The notes under the pieces are model-generated. The model saw nothing but the letters and a program-made list of their open reading frames with translations. It was not told the origin of the DNA and searched no databases. Of a stretch of 64,000 nt of DNA, positions 43,290 to 52,567 are shown piece by piece. The stretch lies in assembly GCF_014648515.1 (NCBI RefSeq), contig NZ_BMRG01000007.1:60786-124785 (forward strand). Reading direction: 5' to 3'. The first letter of the stretch is position 1, and every line of letters begins with the position of its first letter. The DNA is from Saccharothrix coeruleofusca. GTDB lineage: Bacteria; Actinomycetota; Actinomycetes; Mycobacteriales; Pseudonocardiaceae. A program made the translations under genes and the position numbers.

Positions 43290-44375
43290 TCAGACGACCA
43301 CGAGCTCTTTCGTGGTCAGGGTGAGGAGCTCCGGGGCGCCTGCGCGCACCACGAGCGTGTCCTCGATGCGAACACCACCCTTCCCGGCCAGGTAGACGCC
43401 GGGCTCGACGGTGACCGCCATACCGGGCAGAAGTGTACCGCCACCGACCTTGGACAGCGCCGGAGCCTCGTGGATCTGCAGGCCCACGCCGTGGCCGAGG
43501 CCGTGCAGGAACTGCTCGCCGTAGCCCGCCCGCTCGATCACCGACCTGGCCGCGGCGTCCACCTCGGACACCGGCGTGCCCACCACCAGCGCCGCCCGGC
43601 CCGCCGCCTGCGCGGCGGCCACCAGCTCGTACAGCTCGCGCTGCCAGTCCGCGGCCTTGCCCACCACCAGGGTGCGGGTCATGTCCGAGTGGTAGCCGTC
43701 GACCAGCGCGCCGAAGTCCAGCTTCACGAAGTCGCCCGCGCGCACCACCGCGTCGGTGGGCCGGTGGTGCGGCACCGCCGAGTTCGCCCCGGTGGCCACG
43801 ATCGTCTCGAAGCTGGGCCCGCTCGCGCCGTGGTCGAGCATCAGGGCCTCCAGCTCGCGGGCGATCTCCCGCTCGGTGCGGCCCTCGCGCAGCCCGCCGT
43901 GCTCGACCAGCGTCGCCAGCGCCCGGTCCGCCGCCGCGCACGCCATCCGCAGCGCGTCGACCTCGGCCTCGTCCTTGACCAGCCGCAGCTGCTCGACCAG
44001 GCCGGGCGCGCGCACCAGCTCGGCGGACCCGGCGGCCTCGGTCAGCGCGTCCAGGGCGTCCACGGTGACGTGGCCGCTCTCGAAGCCGATCCGGCGCGCC
44101 CCGTCCTTGGCCGCCCGCTGCGCCATCGCCACGTCGCACGGCCGCTCCACCACCCGCTCCAGGTCCGGCACCTGCTCGGCGGCCTGGGTGAGGTAGCGGC
44201 CGTCGGTGCAGAACACCGAGGCCCCGTCGGACTCGGCGCGCACCAGCAGCGCGGCGTTGGACCCGGTGAAGCCGGTCAGGTAGCGGATGTTGAGCAGGTT
44301 GGTCACCAGCAGCGCGTCCAGCTCCCGGTCCCGGAGCGTGGCACGCAGCGTGGCACGGCGCGAGGAGTACGGCAT
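43290..44375 (-). CDS. pepQ: Xaa-Pro aminopeptidase/dipeptidase (M24B)
   Basis: A 361-residue M24 metallopeptidase. Metal ligands are in VKLDFGALVDGYHSDMTRT, HGLGHGVGLQIHE, TVEPGVYL and GVRIEDTLVV. It cleaves X-Pro bonds, and its place upstream of efp is conserved in actinobacteria. The N terminus has an ATLRATLR duplication from a short DNA repeat. The upstream gap carries motif copy C of the dispersed repeat. Confidence 0.93.
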   Translation of the reverse strand: MPYSSRRATLRATLRDRELDALLVTNLLNIRYLTGFTGSNAALLVRAESDGASVFCTDGRYLTQAAEQVPDLERVVERPCDVAMAQRAAKDGARRIGFESGHVTVDALDALTEAAGSAELVRAPGLVEQLRLVKDEAEVDALRMACAAADRALATLVEHGGLREGRTEREIARELEALMLDHGASGPSFETIVATGANSAVPHHRPTDAVVRAGDFVKLDFGALVDGYHSDMTRTLVVGKAADWQRELYELVAAAQAAGRAALVVGTPVSEVDAAARSVIERAGYGEQFLHGLGHGVGLQIHEAPALSKVGGGTLLPGMAVTVEPGVYLAGKGGVRIEDTLVVRAGAPELLTLTTKELVVV

Positions 44376-44426
44376 ACGGGCAGCCTAGAACGCCCGTCCG
44401 CGCGCTGCCCCCACCCAAGCGCGTCA

Positions 44427-44472
44427 GCAAGTACCACCCGACCTCCCCGTGGGGGCAGCTGACCACTACCCG
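44427..44472. repeat. Isolated 32-bp-spaced paired motif (copy C)
   Basis: GCAAGTACCACCCG (44427-44440) and CTGACCACTACCCG (44459-44472) repeat the paired motif of repeat copies A and B with the same 32-bp spacing, preceded by the shared GCGTC. There are no terminal inverted repeats or core. It lies in the 149-bp divergent promoter gap between pepQ and the membrane-protein gene at 44525. Confidence 0.6.
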
Positions 44473-44524
44473 ACCGCGTCACTCACGGTCGGAGCGGGCG
44501 ACCGGCGCGACTTAGGCTGGGACC

Positions 44525-44926
44525 ATGCGAACGTGGCTGGTCCGGGGGTGCTGGACGGGGTTGTTGCACGGCGGCGTGCAGACCGGCACCGCGGCGGTGG
44601 CCGTGCACAGCCCCGAGGCGTCGTCGGTCCGCTACATCGCGCTGGCCCTGGTCGTGGCCGTCGGCCTGCTGTGGGGCGGGCTGGACGCCTGGCGCGGGCT
44701 GGCGGAGGCCGGACTGGTGTGGTTCCGCTCCGGCCTGGTGGCGGGGCCGCTGGCCGGAGTGCTGGGCGTGCTCGGCGCGGCGCTGCTGGTCGACCAGACC
44801 GGGGTGGAGTCCCTCGGCCCGGCGCTGACCGGCGGCGCGGCGTTCACCGCCCTGGTGGTGATGGGCACCGGCGGCCTGGGCGCCGCTCTCGGCCGCGCCC
44901 TGCCGCAGCCGCGCGCCGACCGGTGA
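44525..44926 (+). CDS. B-4DMT family membrane protein
   Basis: A 133-residue protein with about four membrane helices (YIALALVVAVGLLWGGLDAW, LVAGPLAGVLGVLGAALLV, ALTGGAAFTALVVMGTGGLGAAL). The N terminus MRTWLVRGCWTGLLHGGVQTG matches the small actinobacterial B-4DMT transporter-like family. Substrate is unknown. It converges with the lipoprotein gene across a tandem repeat. Confidence 0.75.
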   Translation: MRTWLVRGCWTGLLHGGVQTGTAAVAVHSPEASSVRYIALALVVAVGLLWGGLDAWRGLAEAGLVWFRSGLVAGPLAGVLGVLGAALLVDQTGVESLGPALTGGAAFTALVVMGTGGLGAALGRALPQPRADR

Positions 44927-44942
44927 CGCCTGCCGGTTGCCC

Positions 44943-44994
44943 AGGTCAGCGGCGCAGGTCAGCGGCGCTGGTGAGCGGCGCGGGTCAGCGGCGC
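44943..44994. repeat. 13-bp tandem repeat across a stop codon (4 units)
   Basis: Four units of the type (A/T/G)GGTCAGCGGCGC run from 44943 to 44994; the third has GTG for GTC. The TGA stop of the leftward lipoprotein gene (44985-44987) lies inside the fourth unit. Read leftward, each perfect unit contains GCTGACC, giving repeated TGA triplets. Confidence 0.85.
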
Positions 44995-46505
44995 AGGTCG
45001 CCGCCATCGGCGTAGGAGTCCCACTTGCTCTGGGACACCGGGGTGACCTCCGAGGAGTTGAGCTCGACCACCTCCGGGGGAACCAGCCACAGCTCCTCGT
45101 CCTCGGCCAGCAGGCCGACCCGGCCGTCCGGGGCGCGGACCGCCTTCGCCCCGGCGGGCACGCGGGCCGCCACCGGCAGCTCGTCCACGCCCTCCGGCCT
45201 GCGGTCGAGCACCTTGGCGGCCAGCCGGTCGGCCACCGAGCGGCGCTCCACCCGCACCACCTCCCCGCCGACGACCAGGTCGACGGTGTTCTCCGGCGAG
45301 GGCACCGCGTAGCCGTCGAGCACCCTGGCCGACGCGCCCGTGCGACAGCCCGGCGCGCCCACCAGGTCCAGGCCGAAGTGGGCCAGGTCCGAAGGCGCGC
45401 CCGTGCCGCCGTCCGTGGTCGCCCGGACCACGTCCAGCGCGATCCGGCCGCACGGGTCCTCGGCCGAGACCGGGGCGTGCCCGCTGGCCGTGCGGACCAG
45501 GCCGGGGCCCTCCCGCCACGGACCGGGGATGTGCACCTGCGGGTGCGGGTTGCGGCTGAACTCCCTGTTCCAGAACGTGATGGAGGTGCCGTGCTCGGTC
45601 TCGTGGGCGATGGCGAAGGCGTCCAGCGCGGCGATCCACATCCAGTCGGCGCTGAAGGCGTCCACCACCGAGCGGGTGCGCGTGGCGCGGGTGTCCGCCA
45701 CCGGGAAGAAGCCCTTGAGGCCCAGCGACTGCACCCCCGAGGCGAAGGTGGGGTCCTTGGAGCGCAGCACGAACTGGCCCGCGCCGTTCCACCCGGCCGC
45801 CTTGCCGGTGGTGTCGGTGAACATCAGGTAGAACCAGCCGTCCAGGTACAGGGCGGCGGGCTGGCCCGCGCCGTAGGTGTTGTTGTCCCTGGGCGTGTCG
45901 TAGGAGGGGCTGACGATCGGCGCGCCGCCCGCCGCGCGGGTCCACGACACGCCGTCGGGGCTGGTCGCGACGCCGATGGCGTTGCCGTGCGCGTGGTCGC
46001 CCGCCGCACCGGTGTAGTACAGGTAGTACGTGTCGCCCACGTGCAGCACGGACGGGTCGCAGGTGTGCACGCCGTCGAAACTGCCGGGGTTGCCGCTGAG
46101 CACGGGCGTGGCGGGGCTGCCGTCCGGGGCGCCGAACGGGCCGTCCGGCGAAGGGCTCTGCGCGTGCAGCAGGTCGTCACCGGGCGGCTGGGCGTGGCTG
46201 AGCTGGCTGCACCACCACATGCGCAGCCCGCCGCCCTCGGCCAGCAGGGTCGGGCCGTAGTTGTAGGGCGCCTGGTCGCCCGCCGCGACCACGCCGGGGC
46301 TCTGCCGGAGCCGGTCGGTGGCCAGGGCGACCGGCTCGGTGGGCGCGGCGGCGGCCCGCTTGGTGCTGCTCGCGGGCTGTTCCGCCGAGCTGGACGGCGC
46401 GGGTTCGGGCCTGGGATCGGCCGCGCTGGGCGCGCACGCCGCGAGGGAGGCCGCGACGAGCGCTCCGCCGAGCAGGCGTGCCGCTCCCCGGTTCGGTGTG
46501 GCCAT
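44985..46505 (-). CDS. Exported beta-propeller lipoprotein (glycosidase-like fold)
   Basis: A 506-residue protein with a signal peptide and lipobox (LLGGALVAASLAAC), then a Ser/Pro/Ala linker. The body resembles five-bladed propellers of the GH43/62/117 type: NYGPTLLAEGGGLRMWWCSQL, HVGDTYYLYYTGAAGDHAHGNAIGVATSPDGVSW and LYLDGWFYLMFTDTTG, each a blade with the GxYYLxYT-like strand. Catalytic acids cannot be placed with confidence, so a carbohydrate-active or -binding role is only likely. The extreme C terminus (GGDLRR) is encoded by the tandem repeat. Confidence 0.75.
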   Translation of the reverse strand: MATPNRGAARLLGGALVAASLAACAPSAADPRPEPAPSSSAEQPASSTKRAAAAPTEPVALATDRLRQSPGVVAAGDQAPYNYGPTLLAEGGGLRMWWCSQLSHAQPPGDDLLHAQSPSPDGPFGAPDGSPATPVLSGNPGSFDGVHTCDPSVLHVGDTYYLYYTGAAGDHAHGNAIGVATSPDGVSWTRAAGGAPIVSPSYDTPRDNNTYGAGQPAALYLDGWFYLMFTDTTGKAAGWNGAGQFVLRSKDPTFASGVQSLGLKGFFPVADTRATRTRSVVDAFSADWMWIAALDAFAIAHETEHGTSITFWNREFSRNPHPQVHIPGPWREGPGLVRTASGHAPVSAEDPCGRIALDVVRATTDGGTGAPSDLAHFGLDLVGAPGCRTGASARVLDGYAVPSPENTVDLVVGGEVVRVERRSVADRLAAKVLDRRPEGVDELPVAARVPAGAKAVRAPDGRVGLLAEDEELWLVPPEVVELNSSEVTPVSQSKWDSYADGGDLRR

Positions 46506-46585
46506 GCCGGGCTGGTCTCCTCCGAGGTGACGTGCTCACACGACCGGAGTACGTTCGCCGCCCGGTCCGCGGTTCAGTGTAGTGA

Positions 46586-47008
46586 TCACCACTCCTGGTC
46601 GGGTGAACTTGGCCCACCGGACGGTGTCGCCACGAGTTCCACTTCGAAACCGTCGGCGTTCTCCAGGTAGCCCGCGTAGTGCTCCGGCCCGCCCGCGTGC
46701 GGGTGCCGGTCGGCGAACAGCAGCGACCAGCCGTGCCGCGGCGCGGCGGCGACCAGCTCGTCCACCCGCCGCCTGCCGCCGACGTGGAAGGCCAGGTGGT
46801 TGAGGCCGGTCTGCCGCCGGTGGTGGGCGTCGAGGGCGGGCGAGTGCTCCACCACGAGGTAGGTGGCGCCCAGCCGCCAGCTCACCCCGTCGCGCCAGCG
46901 CTGGAACTCGGTCCAGCCCAGCCGCCCCAGCAGCCAGCCGATGCTGGCCTCGGCGCGCGGCAGGTCGGGCACCCACAGCTCGACGTGGTGCAGCTGCCCG
47001 TGGGTCAT
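46586..47008 (-). CDS. VOC (glyoxalase/dioxygenase-fold) family protein
   Basis: A 140-residue protein with two beta-alpha-beta modules. It begins LHHVELWVPDLPRAEASIGWLLGRLGW, has GLNHLAFHVGGR in the middle and ends NADGFEVELVA. His, His and Glu of these segments can form the metal site. It could be an isomerase, dioxygenase or resistance protein; the sequence does not decide. It lies 25 bp downstream of aroB in the same direction. Confidence 0.82.
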   Translation of the reverse strand: MTHGQLHHVELWVPDLPRAEASIGWLLGRLGWTEFQRWRDGVSWRLGATYLVVEHSPALDAHHRRQTGLNHLAFHVGGRRRVDELVAAAPRHGWSLLFADRHPHAGGPEHYAGYLENADGFEVELVATPSGGPSSPDQEW

Positions 47009-47033
47009 CCGGTGCCCTCGGGTAAGCGCACCC

Positions 47034-48313
<1,280 letters not shown>

Positions 48314-48314
<1 letters not shown>

Positions 48315-48817
48315 CAGCCGGTCGCGGCCAGCACCGCGTCGACCACCTGCTCGGGCGTCAGGTCGTCGGTGGCCACCTCGACGGTCGCCACCTCGCGGTA
48401 CAACGGCAGCCGCGCGTCCAGCAGCGCCTTGAACGTCGCCCTCGGGTTCACCCCGGCCAGCAGCGGGCGCGCGCTGGACAGCCCGGTGCGCCGCACCCCC
48501 TCGGCCATGCCGACGCCGAGGAAGACCACGGTGTGCCCGGCCAGCCTGCGCCGGGTGGTGGCCGACAGCACGGCACCGCCGCCCAGCGCCAGCACGCCGT
48601 CGTGCGACTCCAGCGCCTCGGCGACCGCCGCCTCCTCCATCGCCCGGAAGGCGGCCTCGCCGTCGTCGGTGAAGATGTCCGAGATCGGCTTGCCCGCCGC
48701 GGCCACGACGTCGTCGTCGGTGTCCCGGAACGCCACGCCGACCCGCTCGGCCAACAACCTGCCGACGGTCGTCTTGCCCGCGCCGGGCGGGCCCAGCACG
48801 ACCCACCGCGGGCTCAC
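48314..48817 (-). CDS. aroK: Shikimate kinase
   Basis: A 167-residue kinase with the P-loop [29 protein letters not shown], the shikimate-binding [12 protein letters not shown] and a lid region [26 protein letters not shown]. The GTG overlaps the aroC stop (GTGA). It phosphorylates shikimate, between AroE and the EPSP step. Confidence 0.95.
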
Positions 48818-50013
48818 AGCCCCTCCCAGCGCGCTTCCAGCGCCTCCAGGTAGGCGGCCGCGTTGCGCTTGGTCTCGGCGATCGAGTCGCCGCCGAACTT
48901 CTCCAGCGCCGCCTCGGCCAGCACCAGCGCCACCACCGACTCCAGCACCACCCCCGCGCGCGGCACCGCGCACACGTCGGAGCGCTGGTGGATGGCCACG
49001 GCGGGCTCGCCCGTGCGGACGTCCACCGTGGACAGCGCTCGCGGCACGGTCGAGATCGGCTTCATGGCGACCCGCACCCGCAGCGGCTCGCCGTTGGTGA
49101 TGCCGCCCTCCAGCCCGCCCGCGCGGTTGGAGCGCCGGGTGACGCCCTTGGGCCCGGTGCCCCGGTCGATCTCGTCGTGCGCCTGGCTGCCCCACCGCTG
49201 CGCGGTGGTGAAGCCGTCGCCGATCTCCACGCCCTTCATCGCCTGGACGCCCATCAGCGCCCCGGCCAGCCGCGCGTCCAGCCTGCGGTCCCAGTGCACG
49301 TGCGAACCGAGCCCCGGCGGCAGCCCGTAGGCGATCACCTCGATCACGCCGCCGACCGTGTCGCCCGCGTCCTTGACCGCCTCGACCTCGGCCACCATCG
49401 CCGCGGTCCCCTCCGGGTGGAAGGCGCGCACCGGGCTGGCGTCGATCGCGGCCAGGTCGCCGGGACCGGGCAGCGGCGCGTCCGCCGGAACGGCCGCCTT
49501 GCCGATGGAGACGACGTGGCTGATCACCTCGACACCCAGCAACTGGTGCAGGAACCGCCGCGCCACCGTGCCCAGCGCCGTGCGGGCCGCGGTCTCGCGG
49601 GCGCTGGCGCGCTCCAGCACCGGCCGGGCCTCGTCGAAGCCGAACTTCTGCATGCCGGGCAGGTCGGCGTGCCCCGGCCGGGGCCTGGTCAACGCCTCGT
49701 TGCGGCCGGTGGGCTTGAGCTCGCTCGGGTCGACCGGGTCCGCCGACATCACCTTCTGCCACTTGGGCCACTCGGTGTTGCCGATGCGCACGGCGATCGG
49801 ACCGCCCTGGGTCAGCCCGTGGCGCACCCCGCCGAGGATCTCGACCTCGTCGGCCTCGAAGCCCATCCGGGGGCTCCGCCCGAAGCCCAACCGGCGTCGT
49901 TCGAGTTGGGCGGTCAGGTCCGACGTGGTGACCTCGACCCCGGCGACCATGCCTTCCAGCACGGCGACCAGGGCCGGGCCGTGGGACTCCCCAGCGGTGA
50001 TCCAGCGCAGCAC
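48814..50013 (-). CDS. aroC: Chorismate synthase
   Basis: A 399-residue flavin-dependent enzyme forming chorismate. It begins [25 protein letters not shown] and has [29 protein letters not shown] and [15 protein letters not shown]. The GTG at 50011-50013 has GGAAGG upstream. It starts the aroC-aroK-aroB group. Confidence 0.96.
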   Translation of the reverse strand: MLRWITAGESHGPALVAVLEGMVAGVEVTTSDLTAQLERRRLGFGRSPRMGFEADEVEILGGVRHGLTQGGPIAVRIGNTEWPKWQKVMSADPVDPSELKPTGRNEALTRPRPGHADLPGMQKFGFDEARPVLERASARETAARTALGTVARRFLHQLLGVEVISHVVSIGKAAVPADAPLPGPGDLAAIDASPVRAFHPEGTAAMVAEVEAVKDAGDTVGGVIEVIAYGLPPGLGSHVHWDRRLDARLAGALMGVQAMKGVEIGDGFTTAQRWGSQAHDEIDRGTGPKGVTRRSNRAGGLEGGITNGEPLRVRVAMKPISTVPRALSTVDVRTGEPAVAIHQRSDVCAVPRAGVVLESVVALVLAEAALEKFGGDSIAETKRNAAAYLEALEARWEGL

Positions 50014-50179
50014 GCAGCGAATCCTTCCACAGCGCCGACGTGCGGATCGCGCAGGTCGGTCGGGGTGGCCGCGATCCCGCCCAGTGGACGCGGGTGGGGT
50101 CGGCGGGCGGTCCGCGGACCGGTCCGGGCACCCGGATCTCGGATGCTCGGGCGGTGGTTCACGGCGCTCAAGTGCTCGA

Positions 50180-50213
50180 ACGCTCGGTTCGCGGTGTCCG
50201 GACGCTCGGTTCG
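50180..50213. repeat. Pair of 12-bp direct repeats 22 bp apart
   Basis: ACGCTCGGTTCG occurs at 50180-50191 and 50202-50213 in the 206-bp gap between aroC and the prepilin peptidase gene. The spacing is two helical turns. Function is unknown; nothing else was seen in the gap. Confidence 0.4.
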
Positions 50214-50219
50214 GGGGTG

Positions 50220-50798
50220 TCAGGTGACGGTGAGGAGCCAGGTGGAGGCGAGCAGGCCGGGGCCGTGCGGGAGGTCGGCGGGCGGGTGGCGGGAGCGGCG
50301 GCAGCGGGCCAGGACCAGGGTGGTCGCGGCCGCGCCCAGGGCGGCCAGCGGCAGGGCGGTCCAGGACACCGCGCCGAGGACCGCGCCGAGCACGCCCGCC
50401 AGCTTGGCGTCGCCGCCGCCCAGCGCCGAGGGCCGCAGCAGGTGCACGAGCAGGTGGAACCCCCCGAACAGCGCGCACCCGGCCAGCGCGCGGCCGAGGT
50501 CGGCGCCGGACCAGACCAGCAGCAGCGCCGCCACCGGGTAGGCGGGCAGCGTCAGCGCGTCCGGCAGCCTGCGGTGCCGCAGGTCGACCACCGCCAGCGC
50601 CACACCCACCCAGGCCAGCGCCAGGGGCACCGGCAACCACCGGGGAGGCAGGTCCAGGGCACCGGCGAGCGACCACAGCAGCGCGGTCAGCAGGGCGCAC
50701 CACAGCCAGTGCGCGTCCGCGCCGCGGCGCAGCCGCCGCAGGACGCGGGCGCCGAGCGCGCCCGCGAGGAAACCGGTGAGGGCGAGTGCGATGACCAT
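50220..50798 (-). CDS. A24 prepilin-type leader peptidase
   Basis: A 192-residue polytopic membrane protease. The two catalytic aspartates lie in [14 protein letters not shown] and [17 protein letters not shown]. The N-terminal Cys-rich methylase domain of full prepilin peptidases is missing, as is usual in actinobacteria. In related genomes such a gene lies next to aroC/aroE. It processes Flp/type IV-like pilins; none is encoded in the window. Confidence 0.88.
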   Translation of the reverse strand: MVIALALTGFLAGALGARVLRRLRRGADAHWLWCALLTALLWSLAGALDLPPRWLPVPLALAWVGVALAVVDLRHRRLPDALTLPAYPVAALLLVWSGADLGRALAGCALFGGFHLLVHLLRPSALGGGDAKLAGVLGAVLGAVSWTALPLAALGAAATTLVLARCRRSRHPPADLPHGPGLLASTWLLTVT

Positions 50799-50836
50799 GT
50801 GTCCACGGTGGTCCGATCACCGGCAGCGGCACAACA

Positions 50837-50873
50837 GTGGTCCCGGTTGAACGGTCCGTTCAACCGGGACCAC
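50837..50873 (-). terminator. Hairpin terminator after the EIIA gene
   Basis: An 18-bp perfect inverted repeat GTGGTCCCGGTTGAACGG (50837-50854) / CCGTTCAACCGGGACCAC (50856-50873) around a single T. Read leftward it ends in TGTTGT. It lies in the 144-bp gap downstream of the EIIA gene and upstream of the prepilin peptidase. Confidence 0.75.
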
Positions 50874-50942
50874 GCGGGGAAGATCACCCCGTCGAGGGAA
50901 ACCAGTGGTCAGCGGGTCTTGGAGAAACCAGCCCCGGAGGGC

Positions 50943-51395
50943 TCAGCGGGTCCAGGAGAACAGGGCCTCGCCCGCCGCGACCGAGTCCGCGCCCGCCTCG
51001 CTGAGCGCCTCGGGGGAGGCGTCCAGCGCGATCACCGGGCAGATCGGCGCGTACCCGGCGGCCTCCACCTCGGCCGGGTCCCAGGTCACCACCGGCTGGC
51101 CCGCCCGCACCGCCTCGCCCTTCACCACGTGCAGGGTGAAGCCCTCGCCCTTGCGCTTGACGGTGTCGATGCCCAGGTGCACCAGCACGGCCGCGCCGTC
51201 GGCCGTGGCGACCACGAACGCGTGGGGGTGCAGCGTGACGACCGTGCCGTCCACGGGGGACAGCACGTCGGCCGCCGTGCGGTCGGGCTCCACCGCCACA
51301 CCGGGGCCGACCATCGCCTGCGCGAAGACCGGGTCGGGCACCTCGGTCAGCGGCACCACGCGGCCGCTGACCGGGCTGGCCACGCTCAGCGTCAC
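50943..51395 (-). CDS. crr: PTS glucose/GlcNAc-type EIIA component
   Basis: A 150-residue EIIA(Glc)-like protein. Phosphohistidine and its helper His lie in VLVHLGIDTVKRKGEGFTLHV and VVTLHPHAFVVAT. It accepts phosphate from HPr and passes it to EIIB. The GTG overlaps the EIIB stop (GTGA). HPr, EIIC and the regulator are divergent, giving a complete system. Confidence 0.93.
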   Translation of the reverse strand: MTLSVASPVSGRVVPLTEVPDPVFAQAMVGPGVAVEPDRTAADVLSPVDGTVVTLHPHAFVVATADGAAVLVHLGIDTVKRKGEGFTLHVVKGEAVRAGQPVVTWDPAEVEAAGYAPICPVIALDASPEALSEAGADSVAAGEALFSWTR

Positions 51396-51628
51396 AGCAG
51401 GTCCTCGATGTCGCTGGCGATGGTGTCGGCCTCGGGGCCCACGACCACCTGGACGACGCTGCCCTGGCGCATCACGCCGTGCGCGCCCAGCGCCTTGAGC
51501 GCCTTCTCGTCCACCAAGGACCCGTCCTCCAGCTCACAGCGCAGGCGCGTGATGCACGGCTCGATCTCCACGATGTTGTCCGCCCCGCCGAGCGCGGCGA
51601 GGATCGCCGCCGCCTTGTCGTCCGCCAT
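51392..51628 (-). CDS. PTS glucose/GlcNAc-type EIIB component
   Basis: A 78-residue stand-alone EIIB. The phosphorylated Cys is in NIVEIEPCITRLRCELEDGSLVD. The ATG at 51626-51628 is preceded by GAGAGGACT. Together with EIIA it lies across a dre operator from the EIIC gene. Similar to NagF/PtsB of GlcNAc transport in Streptomyces, which is the basis for the likely substrate. Confidence 0.92.
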   Translation of the reverse strand: MADDKAAAILAALGGADNIVEIEPCITRLRCELEDGSLVDEKALKALGAHGVMRQGSVVQVVVGPEADTIASDIEDLL

Positions 51629-51699
51629 TTCCGAGTCCTCTCTCGACACCTGGAACACCAGAGGGTGCCACCGCTGGGGCACGGTCGCGTAACAGCGGT

Positions 51700-51705
51700 T
51701 GACAC
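51700..51705 (+). promoter_or_regulatory. Candidate -35 element of the dasR-EIIC-ptsH transcript
   Basis: A consensus TTGACA lies here, about 100 bp before the regulator GTG and 35 bp before the dre site. The matching -10 region (around 51721-51728) is poor, so the promoter is tentative. Confidence 0.35.
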
Positions 51706-51739
51706 CCGCTCGGCGCGGGGAGCATCCTCCCCGCAACCC

Positions 51740-51755
51740 ACTGGTCTAGACCGGA
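51740..51755. promoter_or_regulatory. DasR-responsive element (dre)
   Basis: ACTGGTCTAGACCGGA is close to the dre consensus A(C/G)TGGTCTAGACCA(G/C)T, with the central TGGTCTAGACC intact. It sits in the 171-bp gap between the divergent EIIB/EIIA and regulator/EIIC/HPr transcripts, where it can control both. Release by GlcN-6-P is known for DasR. Confidence 0.75.
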
Positions 51756-51799
51756 AAGTACCAATCCGGCTGCTCGGGAGAACACCGGGGAGGTGTCGC

Positions 51800-52567
51800 G
51801 TGAACCGGTCCGAGATCGTCGACGGGCCCAAGCCCAAGCACGTGCAGCTGCGCGACATCCTGCGCCGCCTGGCGGAGCAGGAGCTGCCCCCCGGCTCCCC
51901 CATCCCCTCCGAGCGCGACCTCGCCGAGCGCTACCGGGTCTCCCGGATCACGGTGCGGGCCGCGGTCGGGCAGCTTGTCGCCGAAGGGCTGCTGACCAGG
52001 GCGAAGGGGCGGGGCACGTTCACCGCCCGACGCCGGATGGACGTCCAGCTCTACCTGGAGTCGTTCACCGACGACATGCGACGGCGCGGGCTGACCCCCG
52101 CGACCGAGGTGCTGCGCTGCGCCGAGGAGGTGCCGCCGCCATCGGCGGCCACCGCGCTCGGCCTGCCGCCGCGCGAGCCCGCGTGCCTGCTGGTCCGCCT
52201 GCGCAGGGCGGACGGGGCGCCGCTGGTGGTGGAGCGGGGCTGGTACAACCCGAGGGTCGTGCCGGACCTGCCCGCGCACGACCTGTCGGGCTCGCTCTAC
52301 ACCCTCATCGCCGACAGCTACGGTGTGCAGCTCGACCACGCCCGCCAGACCGTGTGGGCCGAGGGCGCGGACCAGGGGACGGCACGGCTGCTGGGCGTGC
52401 GCCCCGGCAGCCCGCTGCTGGTCTTCCGCCGCGTCAGCAGCTCCGCGGGCAGGCCGGTCGAGGACATGACCTCGTGGTACCGAGGCGATTCCTACCAGGT
52501 GACCATGCAATTGGACCGGACCACTCCGGACTCCGGCCCGTACTCCGCCAAGGGAGGTACCCCATGA
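51800..52567 (+). CDS. dasR: GntR/HutC-family regulator, DasR-like
   Basis: A 255-residue GntR regulator, the length of DasR. The winged helix is VQLRDILRRLAEQELPPGSPIPSERDLAERYRVSRITVRAAVGQLVAEGLL. The UTRA effector domain follows (EVLRCAEEVPPPSAATALGLP...LVVERGWYNPRVVPDL). The GTG at 51800 has GGGGAGG 6 nt upstream. A dre site precedes it and GlcNAc-type PTS genes surround it, so it most likely senses GlcN-6-P. The stop overlaps the EIIC ATG (ATGA). Confidence 0.8.
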   Translation: MNRSEIVDGPKPKHVQLRDILRRLAEQELPPGSPIPSERDLAERYRVSRITVRAAVGQLVAEGLLTRAKGRGTFTARRRMDVQLYLESFTDDMRRRGLTPATEVLRCAEEVPPPSAATALGLPPREPACLLVRLRRADGAPLVVERGWYNPRVVPDLPAHDLSGSLYTLIADSYGVQLDHARQTVWAEGADQGTARLLGVRPGSPLLVFRRVSSSAGRPVEDMTSWYRGDSYQVTMQLDRTTPDSGPYSAKGGTP

